64,000 nucleotides of DNA from Calycina herbarum. Lineage: Eukaryota; Ascomycota; Leotiomycetes; Helotiales; Pezizellaceae. Below the pieces are notes generated by a model. The model saw nothing but the letters and a program-made list of their open reading frames with translations, had not been told where the DNA came from and ran no database searches. This document shows, piece after piece, positions 1 to 9,881 of the stretch (positions are counted from its first letter, which is position 1; every line of letters begins with the position of its first letter). The position numbers and the translations under genes were made by a program. Location of the stretch: the NCBI GenBank assembly GCA_001414485.1, contig LLEY01000139.1:105175-169174 (forward strand), read 5' to 3'.

Positions 1-204
1 GGGCCATCAAATGGAATCAAGAACGCAGCAACCGCTTCGTTGACAGCCAAAGTACTCGATGAGCAAGAAGAACGCAACAAACGACGAAAGCTCGGGTTAA
101 ATGACAATTTGAAATCCCTGTTTTCAAGTGGAGGTTACAGTGCGCAAACACACAAGAGCGGAGATTTCATGACGAGAGGTTTCTCGATACCAAAAAAGAA
201 GTAG
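1..204 (+). CDS. 3' end of a probable Rtf2-like protein (partial)
   Basis: The reading frame is open from base 1 to TAG at 202-204 and gives the last 67 residues of a protein that starts outside the window. The tail has a conserved-looking block rich in Ala, Lys and Arg (NAATASLTAKVLDEQ, then NKRRKLG and NLKSLFSS) and ends DFMTRGFSIPKKK. As I remember fungal Rtf2 proteins (replication termination factor 2, a RING-like family also linked to splicing), their C-termini carry a similar pattern: an AxxASLTAKVL helix, a KRRK patch, a SLFS motif and a DFMTRG end. That match is from memory. That the frame is coding is much surer than the family name. The next gene converges on it from the minus strand after about 1.06 kb. 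Confidence 0.5.
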   Translation, partial: GPSNGIKNAATASLTAKVLDEQEERNKRRKLGLNDNLKSLFSSGGYSAQTHKSGDFMTRGFSIPKKK

Positions 205-1263
205 AACGAGGGTTCAGGACCAGGGTACGATATTTGGAATGAAGACAGGAGGGTGGGCATCCAGCGAGGCGTTCAGGTGTAGTTCAGAATTCAAGATACC
301 ATTTCCTACCTACTTGACAAAATTCCGAAGTATTAGCTACTCTGTGTTCTTCCGTGACCGAAGATCAGGCCAGAATGCATGCAGAGCGAGCTAAAGTGAC
401 CGGGTTCAAGACACTAAATTTGCGAACATCCTCCAGAATTGAAAAGGTGGGCTGCAACATATGTAGTCCTTGTGTGTCTCGGGGTTGTTCTTTCTTCTCG
501 ACCACAAACCTCCAGGTCCACTCCAAGTCGAAGTTGAAGTCGTTCCTTTCCTATCTAATAAACTCGAAGTCGCACTTACCTCGACAATAGCCAGAAGGGA
601 AGGTACGGTGATCTGCCTCTCCCCCTAATTGCCAGACGGGGAGAGACTCCCCTCGCGGTGATGTTTGCGTCAAGTTTTCACTTTCATTCTCCGAGCCAAA
701 GCCCCAAAGTCACATGAAAAACACGCAGCATTAATTTTCATGTTTTAAAATATTTTGATTTATCCATTCAGCTAAAACTAAACGGCAGGTAAAGTGTTCG
801 TGGCTCTCAAATTACAAAGGAATACTCTGCAATACTGACCACCCAATCAATACCCGAAAATATTTAATTAAAAGCCAAATATTCTTTCTCACTCTCTCCT
901 TTCCCTATTTTGTTTCCCTTCCCATGATCGCCAAATGTCATAACCATCATCAAATCCAGGAGGAAGGAGAAAAAAAGAGAGAGACTTTCTTTCTTCTGTT
1001 TTGGTGAACCCACGCAAATGCCCCTTCAGGATATGTAAAAAAGCCAGAAATCAAAAAGCATCGCTTCCAGATCCCCAAATGACTGTGTTATGTAGAGAGA
1101 GGCAAGCAAACAAACGCTCTGTTCCATTTTTCGAGAAATTAAGAAAAGCCTCGTCATGGGGTAAGGAAAACCGTAATGCTAACGCCAAATGCACCGCCTA
1201 AACAAACACGGAAATTTCCCGTCCCAAACCAATTGCTTTTAATTCCCATTCAAGTCGTAAATT
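205..1263. other. Intergenic, no gene seen
   Basis: This stretch lies between two convergent genes and should hold both 3' UTRs. Short open frames at 354-590 and 1001-1201 have no recognisable protein features and no splice continuation. The stretch is AT-rich around 720-880, and 890-1000 is pyrimidine- then purine-rich. Confidence 0.6.
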
Positions 1264-3624
1264 CTAGTTTGCTGGATTTGGAAGAACGTAATCGACCCAG
1301 GTTCGAGTCAACTTAGGTGTTGGCTCGACAGTACCATGTGCCTCGACAGATTCTTGCCATCCTACTGCCTCCCAAGCCTTGTGATTTGCCTTGCGTTCCG
1401 CCGTGGAAACATGGGGATTACCATGAACCTTCAATCTGCGCTTCTCTCGTTCCTCGACAACAGCGTACATAACTTTTTGCTTAAGAGCGGTTGTTGGCCA
1501 TCCTTGAGCATTGCCCAATTGAGACGACTCTAATACATATTTCAGCAAATGGAACGGCATGTTGATCAATGCTTTCGACAGGGTGGCAAGATCAGAGTTG
1601 GTACTGGTAGGTTTGACAAGTGTACTCTCTTCAGTAGGATGGTCACCAAATTTAATCAAACTGAGTCGTGGGTTGGGGGCGGTAGTAGGGCGAACTGCTG
1701 GGACTTCGGGGAGTCGACGGACGTTTACAAAGTCACCGACAGAAACGTCGAGTTCGAAGTTTGGTGTGATGTTTGGAATGATCCAAGACAAGCATTTACT
1801 GACAAGGATGTTGACAACAGGACCGTAGGTACTTGGACAACGACCATTATCCGCAGGAGGTTGGAGAGTCCATTGAGAATCAAGCCCACCATCAATTGAA
1901 AACTCAAGAGCCTTCTCAAGAGTAGACATGTTGATGGTGTGGCTTGCGATCTCGATACCACGCTGGATGACTGGGGGCATTTGAAGGAGAACACCAGCAG
2001 CAGCATAGCCGAGAGCAAGATCAAAACGATCAGATGGAGTGCCTGCCATTGAGGGAGAGATCTGGGTGTTGGGCAAGAGGTTGATGGATGCTAGAGCGCC
2101 AAGGTCCAGAAGAGGTCCACCATACAGACGTTGCATGGCCATCCAGAACGCGTCAGATCGTAGGTATCGATCATCGGTCTCAATGAGCAATGTTCTCATA
2201 GCTACGCCATCATTGTTCGTGTTTTGAGCTGCCATGCGAGCCTTAAGTCCAGGGCTTCGGGCAAACATAAGATTGTGACCGGGAATGCGAACTGGAGGAG
2301 CGCGGTCATCTGAGTAGCGCAATTCAAGGGTCAAGTCTGCGTATTGCGGATCTGCGAATTGGGCTTGGAGGTAGCTGACGAGGCCATCGAAATGGTCGAT
2401 TGGCATTGGTGGCTGGCCGGGCTGTTGAGGGAAGCCGTTTTGGCTTGGGGTCACAGCCTGAGAATTTGTTCGAGGCTTTGGACGAGGCTGATTGTACAAA
2501 CGGACCTCATCAATGTGACCATTGCTGCCGTTGGAGATAACTGCCGTAGGATATTGAAGGTAAAACGCCGGTCCATTCTCCTGATCATTCTGCGCCGAAG
2601 ATTGCGAGCCGTGGAAGCTGTGAGGGGTTGAGGGGTCAAATGAGTTGTAGCGTTGATGTTCAAATCCAGGTGGTGGTATGTAACCACCCTCTGGGGCGAA
2701 GCCTGCCATTTGTCGGCGTGCGAAGCTATCAACACCAGGGCCATGGTTCATCATGCCATCGGGGCGCGGGAAGTATCCAGGAGGAGGTGGTGGTCCCATG
2801 GGCGAGAAGCCGTTTGGCATTTGGGGATGAGCTCCGTTTGATGGTGGTGGGCCGCGCTGAGGACCGTGGGATGATTGGGGATACGGGTATGGAGGTAAGT
2901 TGCCCGCAGAGTGAGGGGGAGCTGGGGACGAGTTGTTCGATTCGGGATATCCTCCAAACCGCAAGCTCGAAGCACTTGGATGCGCGTGGTGCATTGGGTG
3001 TTGCGCGGGATGGAAGTTCGGTGGAGGTGGCATATTGCCCTGGTCGACGGTCATATTCGGTGGATATTGACTTTGGCTAGAGGGGACGAAGGCAGGAGGC
3101 ATCTGGTAGGTAGATTGAGAGGCCGACGATGGTGCTTCGGAAGGTGCAGATTGTGGGGTTGGTTGAGGTTCTTCTGTGGGGGACGTAGAGTATGAGCATT
3201 AGAAGTCGCGAAAAAAGAAAAAAAGGCGGCCGAGCATACCTGATGATGATTCCTCAACAGTAACCTCCTTCTCCTCGGTGGCAGGCTCCGTTGCCTCTTC
3301 GATGGTGCTGACTAGGTCGTCCGCGTCGTCGATGGGTTCTACTTCAGATGCTGGCGACGTTGGAGATACCTGCAATGACGATGGTGCTCCGTTTTCAGAA
3401 GTGCCATTCGCCACGGCTGGCTCTTGAATGGGCGAAGGTGAGGCAGGAGTTTCTTCCACCGTTGGGTTCGCTGCGGCAGCTTGCTCCTCTTGGGCTTTCT
3501 TTGCATGTGCGGCCTGCTGCTTCTGACGCTTTTGCACATAGGCTAAAGGAATCGCTGGGACAATGGTCTTTGGTCGCAGTTTATTTTGCTGCAGAGCTCT
3601 TGCGGGAGCAGTCATGGGCGCCAT
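1264..3624 (-). CDS. Divergent BTB/POZ-like protein, proline-rich N-terminus
   Basis: Two exons: 3624-3240 and 3173-1264. The 66 nt intron has a GTATGC donor and a CCCACAG acceptor, and the phase agrees (1). The spliced protein has 764 residues. I chose the ATG at 3624 (MAPMTAPARAL) because the longer open frame begins with TTG. Residues 1-125 are acidic and Ala/Glu/Pro-rich. About 130-390 is Pro/Gly/His/Asn-rich and probably disordered. Near residue 400 a folded part begins with FADPQYADLTLELRYSDDR, then VRIPGHNLMFARSPGLKARM. This follows the BTB pattern (acidic D.TL, IP.H...FARSP.LKA). A helical region follows and could be BACK-like. The C-terminus (LLKYVLESSQLGNAQGW) is also helical. I know no function; a BTB adaptor-like role is inference. 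The low-complexity half would make automatic annotation of this gene messy. Confidence 0.85.
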
Positions 3625-4751
3625 TTTGGATGGAAGCAAGCTCTCTCGCAGCTGCTGGGTTGGTGGTTGATGGATATTTGACGTCCCCAAGATTCAACGA
3701 TGACCAATTCACAGGTCATGGAGCATCTGGGGAGTCTTTGGGATATAGCGGTGGCTTGGAATCGTGAAATTCGGAAGACAATCGGTTTGAGCTGTCCCCG
3801 CCCTAGAAAATGTTTGGTCAGGGCTCTCAACTTTCACTGCACGTGATATTATGTCAGCTTGATTTTTTTTCTTCAGCTTCCTTGACCTTCTCTCACTCTA
3901 GCTAGCAACACATTAACATGAATTGCTTGTCCTTTTTGAAGAGGTTTTATGTGTACATTTCTTTCAAGCATGATTCCGCCTGAGATCAAATGCTCATAGG
4001 AAAGGGCAAATAATTAACCCGATTTGTTTTTCTTTTTCCGTTTGCGGAAGCACCTAAGCACCTACGCATCAATGAAACATCATCAGATTCTGTTTTCAGA
4101 ATTTCAACTTCCAAGAATTGATCTCATTTTCAGTCCTTGAATTTGTATAAGACCTCTTAAGACAATGATAGCAGTTGTATACGCTTTTATATTTTCGAGG
4201 TTCCATGGCATTAGTTGAAACTTCTCACTTTAGGATTCTTCGTCGTTGATTGGACCCAAATGGCTCATATTCGGAATTGTTTTTCAAGAAATGCTGGGGA
4301 AAAAACGATTACTTTCTACTCCCCTTTTTTCACAGGCACAATCACCAGGGGCTGCAGGAATTCGTGACTGGAATCCCCTGGGCGCTTTCTCTTTTACAAT
4401 TGTCCCAATACTTCTAGGAGAATGAAGTTAATGAAAAGTCAATTATTCTAGTCGTTTAGGAGAATTAGATTGATTTTCCGAGTCTAAGTCGAGGAGGAGA
4501 GTAGCGGTATCAACTGTTGGTCAGTCACGAATTCCTGCAGACTCTGTGAATTGTGCGAAGCAAAGTCTTACGTTGAACAATTGCCATGTCTCTTAAATTT
4601 TCGCCAAATGCAAATCCCTCTCAAACCAAAGTCCGCTCAACAAAATCGTACACTCATACAAGAAGAAAAGAAATAAGAATACAACATCAAGTCAGATTAT
4701 CCTGCCAAATCTCCGTCTCCAGTCCGTCACAACACCACAACTACCTCGCAT
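3625..4751. other. Intergenic with a 19-bp inverted repeat
   Basis: This is the promoter side of the BTB-like gene and the 3' side of the secreted-protein gene. No coding frame is supported. The only marked structure is a perfect 19-bp inverted repeat, listed separately. Confidence 0.55.
4352..4540. repeat. 19-bp perfect inverted repeat with ~150 bp spacer
   Basis: The left arm at 4352-4370 reads CTGCAGGAATTCGTGACTG. The right arm at 4522-4540 is its exact reverse complement. The left arm also sits in a smaller hairpin context (CCAGGGG before it, CCCCTGG after it). Similarity stops sharply outside the 19 bp, and I see no target-site duplication. It may be a remnant of a small inverted-repeat element. 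It contains PstI and EcoRI recognition sequences side by side. Confidence 0.7.
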
Positions 4752-5793
4752 CTACGAGTGCCAGGTAGACTTGGTATCAGAAGTATGGAAATCAGCGTAA
4801 TCCCCGACTTGTCCAGTAGCAACAAGTGCTGCAAGAATAAGTTGGCGATCAGTAACCAAGCCATTCGCATTTCTATTTTAATAGTTAGCTCTGCTTCCTC
4901 GAATTTATATGTCATGGGATATCATACCGATCAAGTCCAATAGCGATAGCAGTTCTGAAAGAAGACTCTGGGTCGGGGTTGTTGATGATGTTCTGGATTC
5001 TGCTCAAGATGGTATCTTGGGAGGTGGTTGTGCTTGTAGAGTGATCATTGTTGGTTGTAGTTGGGTGGTCATTATTGGTTGTTGGTGGTGCTACGACAAC
5101 TGTGGGCTTGATGACTTGGGGAACTACGACGGTTGGTGCTGTGTTTGAGGGCTTGTTGTTATTGTTGTTGTTGTTCTTTTGGTTCTGTTGATTTTGCTGA
5201 TCTTGTTGTTGTTGTTGTTGTTGTTGTTGTTGCTTCTTCTTCTGGTCTTCTTGCTGTTGTTGCTGCTGCTGTTGAACCTTTTTCAGCGCATCTTGGTCTT
5301 GCTGTGAAGGTTGACTCTGCTGACTTGGCTTTGGTTGATTCTGATTCTGTTGACTTGGCGTATTTTGAATGTTGTTCTTTGGTTGAGCTTGTTGACTTGG
5401 CTGAGGCTGAGCGTTCTTCTGGCCTGGATTTTGCTGGTTGGTGGATTGACTTTGTCTCGAGTGCAAATTCCCCGTCGTGACCGAGATAAGGATGGCACGT
5501 TGTTCATCGGCATCATGTTCATCCTTGAGAATCGACTGTGCTATCCCCTTGATGGATTGTCTCTTATCATCGTTTCTAGCGTTGCTCAAAGCTGTTGTGA
5601 TGATTTTGTTCAAGCTGTCGGTCGTATCGTTGAGGTCGTCGGCGAGGGTTTTGATAGCTTGGTTGACTTTATCTACTTGGCTGTGGTCATCTTTTGTTGT
5701 CAATCCGTTGCTTGCGAGCATGGGCGCTGCCATTCCAGAGAGGGGAAAGGAGAGGGCCAGGAGGGCGGAGGTGACTGTTGGAAGCGACAGCAT
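4752..5793 (-). CDS. Secreted Gln/Asn-rich protein with conserved-looking C-terminal tail
   Basis: Two exons: 5793-4928 and 4872-4752, giving 328 residues. The intron has a GTATGA donor, a GCTAAC branch point and an ATAG acceptor 9 nt later. Reading without splicing ends at DRYDIP; splicing adds 40 residues including GLVTDRQLILAALVATGQV, which looks like real protein. A signal peptide covers residues 1-22 (hydrophobic core, cut near GMAA/PM). Residues 25-110 are predicted helical. About 120-225 is low complexity, with PSQQ/QSQP motifs, long runs of Gln and then runs of Asn. A Pro/Val/Thr segment (TVVVPQVIKPTVVVAPP) follows. I know no homologous family. It may be a leotiomycete-specific secreted or wall-associated protein. 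The Gln run is encoded by a trinucleotide microsatellite, so length may vary between strains. Confidence 0.8.
5165..5275. repeat. Trinucleotide repeats encoding poly-Gln/poly-Asn
   Basis: Runs of TTG/CTG/GTT trinucleotides on the plus strand read on the minus strand as CAA/CAG/AAC codons. They give two Gln runs and an Asn run in the secreted protein. A coding microsatellite of this kind is prone to length change. Confidence 0.85.
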
Positions 5794-7338
5794 TTTCGAT
5801 GAAGTTTGAGAAATGAAAGATATGGAAAAGTAGAATGAAAGTCGTTCGATATTATAGCAAGGAGATGTTTTGGCGACAAAAGAAACTGACGAGGAAGGAA
5901 AAAACGGAAGGAAAGTCGTGAAGCTGATGTTGAGAAGATGTGTTGATGGATGATGAGAAACTTCTAAGCGGAAGATTCACACATTTATATATCTTCTGCT
6001 CCCATCTCAACAACATTGGTAATAATCAAGAATAAACTCCATTCTCGTTACAAAGCTCTCACCACCAAGCGAAAATACATCTGCTCGCACCCAAAATTGC
6101 AATTCTCAACGACTCGCACGATGTCAACATTCCCGCGATGCAAGCACGATCCTCCATTCTCTCCGCATTCTCCAAATTAATTAACAAAATCAGCAAAAGA
6201 GACGCGGTTACTTATTATGGACCCAACCTTAAAGTTTCTTGCTTTATGTGTGCTTTTCGTAGGGGTGATGAGCGAAACGAGGGGATTGAAGAATTGGGAT
6301 GATGTGAGCTCAACTTGAAATCATCTTAAACGAGCAGTTTTCGGTTCGAATTGCTACTTCGTATTTATTGGATTGTTTTTGAGAGTATGGAGCCGAGAAT
6401 TTCGGTTCGCGGGGGTGAGATTTTGTGTTTCGAAATATTTATAGGTTTGGTGCTGCTCGTTTCTTATATTGGCTGCTGACCGGGAGTTGGGTCGAAATCC
6501 GGGTAATGGAACGGTGATTCCGGTTAAGGTGAAATACAGGGATTTGCGATTGAACAATAGTAGAAGACTATTCTTCCTCTTCTCCGATTGCATTACCAGA
6601 CTAGAGGAATTGGTTAAATCGTGCTGAGATGGTAGAATAAAGAAGCTTTGATGCTTGCAGAAAACATGTGGAAGGGAAAGTATCTCAAGACCACTGTGAT
6701 GAATTCTTTACAGCCGCTGGAAATAGAAGTTTCTCGTCGAAGAATGAATAACGAAATTTTTCGATCGGCTTATACTCCACGTTTTGCAAAATGTAAGGGA
6801 AGTGAAGTATTAATATAAAAAAACGAAGTGTTACGATACAGTGAGGTTAAGGAATTTCACGTAACTAGGCAGGAAATATATCTAGTATTAATGGCTTCTA
6901 TAGAGATTAGACATCATCAAATATAAGGTTATATACCAAGACCACCAAGTAATACCAACACGAAGGAATACGGGTATAAAAACCCTCTATATATATTTCA
7001 GTCTGTATGACAAAACTACAACTAGGAGACAGCTTGCTTTCGTCTTTCCTACCTGTATCTTCAAGGACCGGAGAAAATTAGGACATTGATCGAGTTATTC
7101 TTAGGGTTGTCTGAAACAGGTTTCAAGAATCACGTTTTTTTAATCGAAGATTTCCATCAACTGCTGTAATTAGTTTTATTGTATTAATGCAAGGCTTACA
7201 TCGGTCTTTCAAACTCAGCCTCTCAATGAAGAAATGTTGGCCTCTTGTGAAATCCTTACCTTTATTAGAGATGACTGCGCCTTAGCTTTCACCGGAGGAA
7301 GACCTCGAAAGTATCAAGGTTTGGTTGATGATATCACA
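5794..7338. other. Intergenic, AT-rich
   Basis: No supported gene. A minus-strand open frame at 6354-6593 has no features and no plausible splice partners. AT content rises from about 6.6 to 7.2 kb, next to the decayed amidase gene. Confidence 0.5.
5983..5993 (-). promoter_or_regulatory. TATA-like box of the secreted-protein gene
   Basis: A GATATATAAAT-type box on the minus strand lies about 190 bp upstream of the ATG at 5793. The interval to the ATG is rich in A and G, as expected for a 5' leader. It is called from sequence pattern only. Confidence 0.35.
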
Positions 7339-9406
7339 TCAAAGAAAGCGGCTCAAATATTCATACTTCACATCACTCTTTTCCGAAACTACCGTGGACG
7401 TTGGAGTATCTTCTTCTGAATCAACAGGAAAGGCTGCAGGTCCAGTCAAAACAGCTGTCGGTAGCTTAGAAGCTATCAAGAAGTCATGAACGAGTTTTAG
7501 CAAGTCGTTCTTGGTGCAATAATGGAAAGAGACACGGGAAAGACCTCGTTCTTTTGGGTGATTTGAGAATGATACTGGCATTGGCCAATTGGAACAATGA
7601 AATTTGGAAGCCCCGCCAGTGAGGCATGTAGATGGGAATCGAATCCGTAATAGTCACTACTCGATGGCGGAGGCAGATACTCGTCGCGACGATCCAAATT
7701 GTACCGAGGAACAATCATAATGGTGCTGGCATTTCCAAGAACAAACTTTTCAACCCATGTGTTGTGTGTCTAAACTTATTTTAATGCCTCTTTCTTGCGG
7801 GCGGCAGTTATAGATTTTCCCTTATCCCAGAGATATTCAGTAATCTTGCATACGTAGGGCGCGGGGGAAAATAGTTGTTGATATTCCTTCCGAAAGGATG
7901 CAAAATAGTTGTAAAAATCATTGGATAGCACATCAATAAAAGTCTTTTTGAAGACTTCAAGGAACGAGCCATTGGTATCGTGGGGCTTGGTTTCCTACCA
8001 TCTTTCGTCAATGCTCATCGTTTTTAGATTCGCTCCCAACCACTTGGTGGGGGAAGAAACCCATTCTTGGGCAATCAGTTGGACATCTTCTCGGTCGGCA
8101 TGGTAGTCAGACGGAAACAAAACTTGACTTGGATGTAGCTCCTCACTTTCTGGATTTTTGAACCGACTTAAGCTTAACTTGAGCCATAGTTCACCAAACG
8201 TCAAAATTGACTCGCTACTTCGTCCATGGAAGCCTGGAGTATGAAATATCGGAAAGGGAATGATAACCCCCGGTGTAGAAGTCCCGTTGTGCGATGGTCT
8301 GAAGCCATAAATTCCTTGTGTCACAGCTGGATCACGAATACTTCCTCCAGCATCAGTACCCAAGGTAATGTCGACCCAAGGATACGCTGCTAAGCTTGAT
8401 CCTGAACCCGTACTGCTCCCGGTCGAAGCAAGATATCCATCCCCTCAAGAATTAAAAGCATGAGCAATCCACCCAGTCACCTACCACTTCTTGACTACCA
8501 CCAAATTCGACAGTTTTGGTCTTTCCAATGATAATAGCTCCCTTGTCAATGGCCGCTTGCACATCCGGAGTTGTGGTATCGGAGGCTGGATACAACCTTC
8601 GATAGGAACGATTACCGCAGCCTGTGTGGACGCTGTTCAGCTCAAACAAATCTTTGATTACGATCCTCACTCCCGCCAAAGGTAAATCAGGCGTCTTGGT
8701 GAAATACAGCCTAGATGGGACTGCCACGCAGAGCGAATATTTCCCAAATGCGGAGGCATTTAGGGGTTCATATATGTTGGGGTCCTTTTGTGAAGGAATA
8801 GTGTTGAGCACGATTGCCTCCTGGTAATCTGCATAGAGTTTTCAAGCCCAGAAAATGCCGTCGCGTGAGAAGAAGAATGGTCCGGGGGAGATGCCGTGAT
8901 GGGTCGGGACTTTGAAGATGCTCACGCAGCCCCACGAGGGGAGCAATTTCAGGATCGACTCATCGATTTTATCTTCATCGGAGACGAGCAGGACATTCTT
9001 AATAAATATTTGGCAAAATACATCGTCAGAACGGAGATAATTGCTGCAGGTATTCCGCAAATGTTCGATGGCCAAGTCGGTATTCTCAGGTTGGAGATGG
9101 AAAACAGGTGAGGGGGTTCCAGGTCGGCCGAGTCTGACAGGCGTAGAGAATACTAGCGTCTCTATATCAACGAGAGGCTGAGATAGATAGCCAACAACAA
9201 GTACTCACCTTCGGTCGAGCTTGAATGGCAAATGCATGGGATCCATAGTCAATGACCATTGTCACCCACATAGGTACCGCGGTAGGGGGACAAACTGCAT
9301 TCCGGTCTGCTCGATTTGGTAGATAGCTGATTGCATTGGAGTGTATTTGCTGAGACAGCGAGGAATAATTAGAAAGACGAAGACCTCGGGACTGGTATGC
9401 AATCAC
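7339..9406 (-). pseudogene. Decayed amidase-signature gene (Arp1-N type)
   Basis: Fragments in order along the minus strand make up most of a fungal amidase-signature enzyme. From about 9160: VRLGRPGTPSPVFHLQP, ISPGPFFFSRDGIFW, then [17 protein letters not shown] with the catalytic-region Lys, [19 protein letters not shown], the Ser-rich STGSSTGSGSSLAAYPWV, LGTDAGGSIRDPA, GIYGFRPSHN, and late pieces VPRYNLDRRDEYLPPP and DLLKLVHDFLIASKLP. The frame is broken many times. There is a TGA after GIFWA (8842-8844), a frameshift and a TGA near 8450, a TAG after IDERW (7995-7997), TAA and TAG near 7767-7773, and another frameshift near 7500. A GTGAGT donor near 9207 shows an old intron; the start is unclear. 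Several stops are what C-to-T changes would make (W/Q/R codons), as after repeat-induced point mutation or simple decay. It is clearly non-functional as an amidase. Confidence 0.88.
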
Positions 9407-9430
9407 GTGATGTCGAGGACTTAGCAGGTG

Positions 9431-9881
9431 ACTGACCGTTGCTACTAGAAAGATGGCAACCCAATCTAAATACTCTGATTACTCTACACACAGAAAAAGG
9501 AAAAGTGTATCCAGGAGAATCAAGAAACTTCAAGAGACTGTAGGTCATGTGATATGAGGGTGAAGTCTATGAGTAAAAGCGGCAGTAAATATTTCATTAG
9601 CTCTTATTGTTCCAACTTTCTAGAGTAATTTAAGTAATAAACTTAAAGATGTGGAACACTTTATAACATTAACCCGGGTGTTAGAGAACAACGAAGTTCA
9701 ACCGTTCTAGGGTAATGCTAAAATGTGTAGAAGGTTAGAACGACGAGTAAGGGTTATTTGCTGCCACTTTTACAAGGGTTCCAACCGCAGCTGACTCAAT
9801 TCTTCTCCCTTTTCATCGTTGACCCCCATATTACTGTCTCCAGGTCGCACATCAACACCAGCCATCTAAACTTGTCTTTAC
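9431..9881. other. Short intergenic segment holding a TIR element
   Basis: AT-rich sequence between the amidase relic and the HET gene. Most of it is the TIR element at 9573-9773. The first open codons of the HET reading frame already lie in the right end of that element. Confidence 0.6.
9573..9773. mobile_element. MITE-like TIR element, family A copy 1
   Basis: The left end reads GTAAAAGCGGCAGTAAATA. The reverse complement of the right end reads GTAAAAGTGGCAGCAAATA, so the ends match at 17 of 19 bases over a 201 bp element with no coding capacity. The interior is AT-rich with short GTTCTAG/CTAGAAC-type palindromes. Family members lie near 21.3, 24.0 and 24.5 kb. No clear target-site duplication is visible. 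A small non-autonomous DNA transposon is the best reading. Confidence 0.75.

Noticed and set aside
1549..3195. Several plus-strand open frames of 60-150 codons
   Set aside because: All lie opposite the exons of the BTB-like gene and carry no protein features; they are antisense shadows.
5133..5809. Plus-strand frames rich in Val/Leu/Cys with membrane-like runs
   Set aside because: They are the complement of the Gln/Asn codon repeats of the secreted protein.
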